DNA from: Thetidibacter halocola
GTDB lineage: Bacteria; Pseudomonadota; Alphaproteobacteria; Rhodobacterales; Rhodobacteraceae
DNA length: 64,000 bases
NCBI RefSeq assembly: GCF_018224955.1
Contig: NZ_JAGTUU010000009.1
Span: 124,001-188,000, forward strand
Direction of reading: 5' to 3'
Shown here: in pieces, positions 63,172-64,000 of the stretch
Layout of the letters: each line of letters begins with the position of its first letter
Numbering within the stretch: position 1 is the first letter of the stretch
Program-made: the position numbers and the translations under genes
The notes under the pieces: model-generated
Databases searched by the model: none
Told to the model about the DNA's origin: nothing
What the model saw: only the letters and a program-made list of their open reading frames with translations

Positions 63172-64000
63172 GCCGCTTCTCCGATGCCCCCGGCCAGCAT
63201 CTCGCGAGCGAGGCTACTGAGTCCGTCGACGCGGAGCCCGACGTTGAGCCCGTCCGTGCCTATGTCGACACGGTCGACCAACAGCGCCACGATGCGGGCC
63301 TGTTCGGCGGGGAAGAGTTCGTCCCACAGCGGGTCGAGTTGCTGCAGGGCGGCACGCGCGTCGGCTTCCGTTATGTCGGCGGCATGGGTGCGGGCCGCTT
63401 TCCATGTCCCCGCAATGATCTCGGGCTGACGAAACACAGCCCGCAACTGGTCGATGACTGCGGCCTCGATCGCGCCCGCGGGCACGCGGCCGACCGGACA
63501 CGCACCAGCACCATGCTTCAGCACGGTCTGGCTGACGTAGTAACGGTACAGCCGCCCGCCCTTGCGGGTGTGCGTCGGCGAGAAGGCGGCGCCATCGGGA
63601 CCGAACAGCAGCCCCTTCAGCAGCGCGGGCGTGTCGGCGCGTGTGCGCGCGGCGCGCTTGCGCGGGCTTTCCTGCAGGATGGCGTGGACGCGGTTCCAAG
63701 CCTCGCGGTCGATGATGGCGTCGTGCTCGCCGGGATAGCTGTCGCCCTTGTGCACCGCCTCGCCGATGTACGCGCGGTTACTGAGCATCCGGTAGATGTA
63801 CTTCTTGTCGATCCGGTTGCCGCGCGGCGTGCGGATGCCGCGGGTATCGACCTCACGCGCCAGTTCGGTGCAGGAGCCGATCTCGAGGAAGAGGGCGAAG
63901 ATCCAGCGCACACGCGCGGCGATGTCTTCGTCGACCACCAGCTTCCGGTTCTCGACGCGATAACCATAGGGCGGCACGCCGCCCATCCACATGCCTTTCC
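63168..64000 (-). CDS. large serine recombinase, C-terminal part (cut by window end)
   Basis: At least 277 aa; the frame runs off the window, so the catalytic serine domain (upstream) is not visible and the ATG at 63992 is internal. KGMWMGGVPPYGYRV is the start of the Recombinase domain (about 70 aa), then the zinc-ribbon/coiled region: YIYRMLSNRAYIGEAVHKGDS, GLLFGPDGAAFSPTHTRKGG, RLYRYYVSQ. The C-terminal part (RADGLSSLAREML-like) is typical of integrases of genetic islands. Probably mobilises the region. Confidence 0.88.
   Translation of the reverse strand, partial: KGMWMGGVPPYGYRVENRKLVVDEDIAARVRWIFALFLEIGSCTELAREVDTRGIRTPRGNRIDKKYIYRMLSNRAYIGEAVHKGDSYPGEHDAIIDREAWNRVHAILQESPRKRAARTRADTPALLKGLLFGPDGAAFSPTHTRKGGRLYRYYVSQTVLKHGAGACPVGRVPAGAIEAAVIDQLRAVFRQPEIIAGTWKAARTHAADITEADARAALQQLDPLWDELFPAEQARIVALLVDRVDIGTDGLNVGLRVDGLSSLAREMLAGGIGEAA

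Overview
The window is high-GC DNA that reads as the chromosome of an alphaproteobacterium, most likely a member of the Rhodobacteraceae/Roseobacter group. The reasons are the gene content (glnK-amtB, gltD/gltB, a bacterial ALDH16-type aldehyde dehydrogenase, a MocE-like ferredoxin, RTX proteins), a GAAC-N7-GAAC SOS box of the alphaproteobacterial type, and an intergenic repeat (CTTCATCTTGCCC then AAACTCCGGGGG then a GC hairpin) of a kind familiar from roseobacters. No 16S gene or species marker is present, so the genus is not assigned.

Region by region. 1-8 kb: nitrogen sensing and uptake (glnK-amtB), a class A penicillin-binding protein, sfsA, and a tightly packed four-gene run (molybdopterin-binding protein, GNAT, AhpD-like protein, OmpA-like protein). 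8-20 kb: a LysR regulator, creD, a DUF4399-type periplasmic protein, fadH, a second GNAT, a methyltransferase, msrB-msrA, queG, a glutathione transferase, an unknown membrane protein and mtgA. 20-29 kb: glutamate synthase (gltD, a GFA-family gene, gltB), uppP, rlmH and rsfS. 29-34 kb: an operon running glycosyltransferase-like gene, deoC, small membrane protein, ALDH16, which suggests deoxyribose and aldehyde catabolism. 34-38 kb: a divergent Mn/Fe-type ABC transporter (four overlapping genes) behind two tandem 15-bp operator-like sites. 38-45 kb: a lytic transglycosylase, an SOS-controlled dnaE2 whose C-terminus is lost at a copy of the intergenic repeat, an ABM-domain protein, an aromatic aminotransferase and a mercaptopyruvate sulfurtransferase. 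45-54 kb: two divergent RTX-repeat proteins (one a glycoside hydrolase), an IlvD/Edd-family sugar-acid dehydratase with a divergent LacI-type regulator, a fatty-acid-hydroxylase/Rieske pair and tRNA-Ser(GCU).

54-64 kb is an accessory region starting right after the tRNA. It holds a large serine recombinase (cut by the window end) with a small helix-turn-helix partner. It also holds a type I restriction-modification operon of unusual make-up: a Phd/YefM antitoxin with no toxin, two different hsdM genes, one hsdS, one hsdR, and lastly a HEPN-like protein with three zinc ribbons placed 2 nt after hsdR. That last gene is the best candidate for an undescribed function: by analogy with the HEPN anticodon nuclease PrrC, which is guarded by a type I system, it may be an RNA-targeting back-up defence.

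Most genes are housekeeping and were called by protein motifs. Coordinates of starts were adjusted from the longest frame where a ribosome-binding site, an overlap or family length argued for it. Statements about families come from memory, not from a search.
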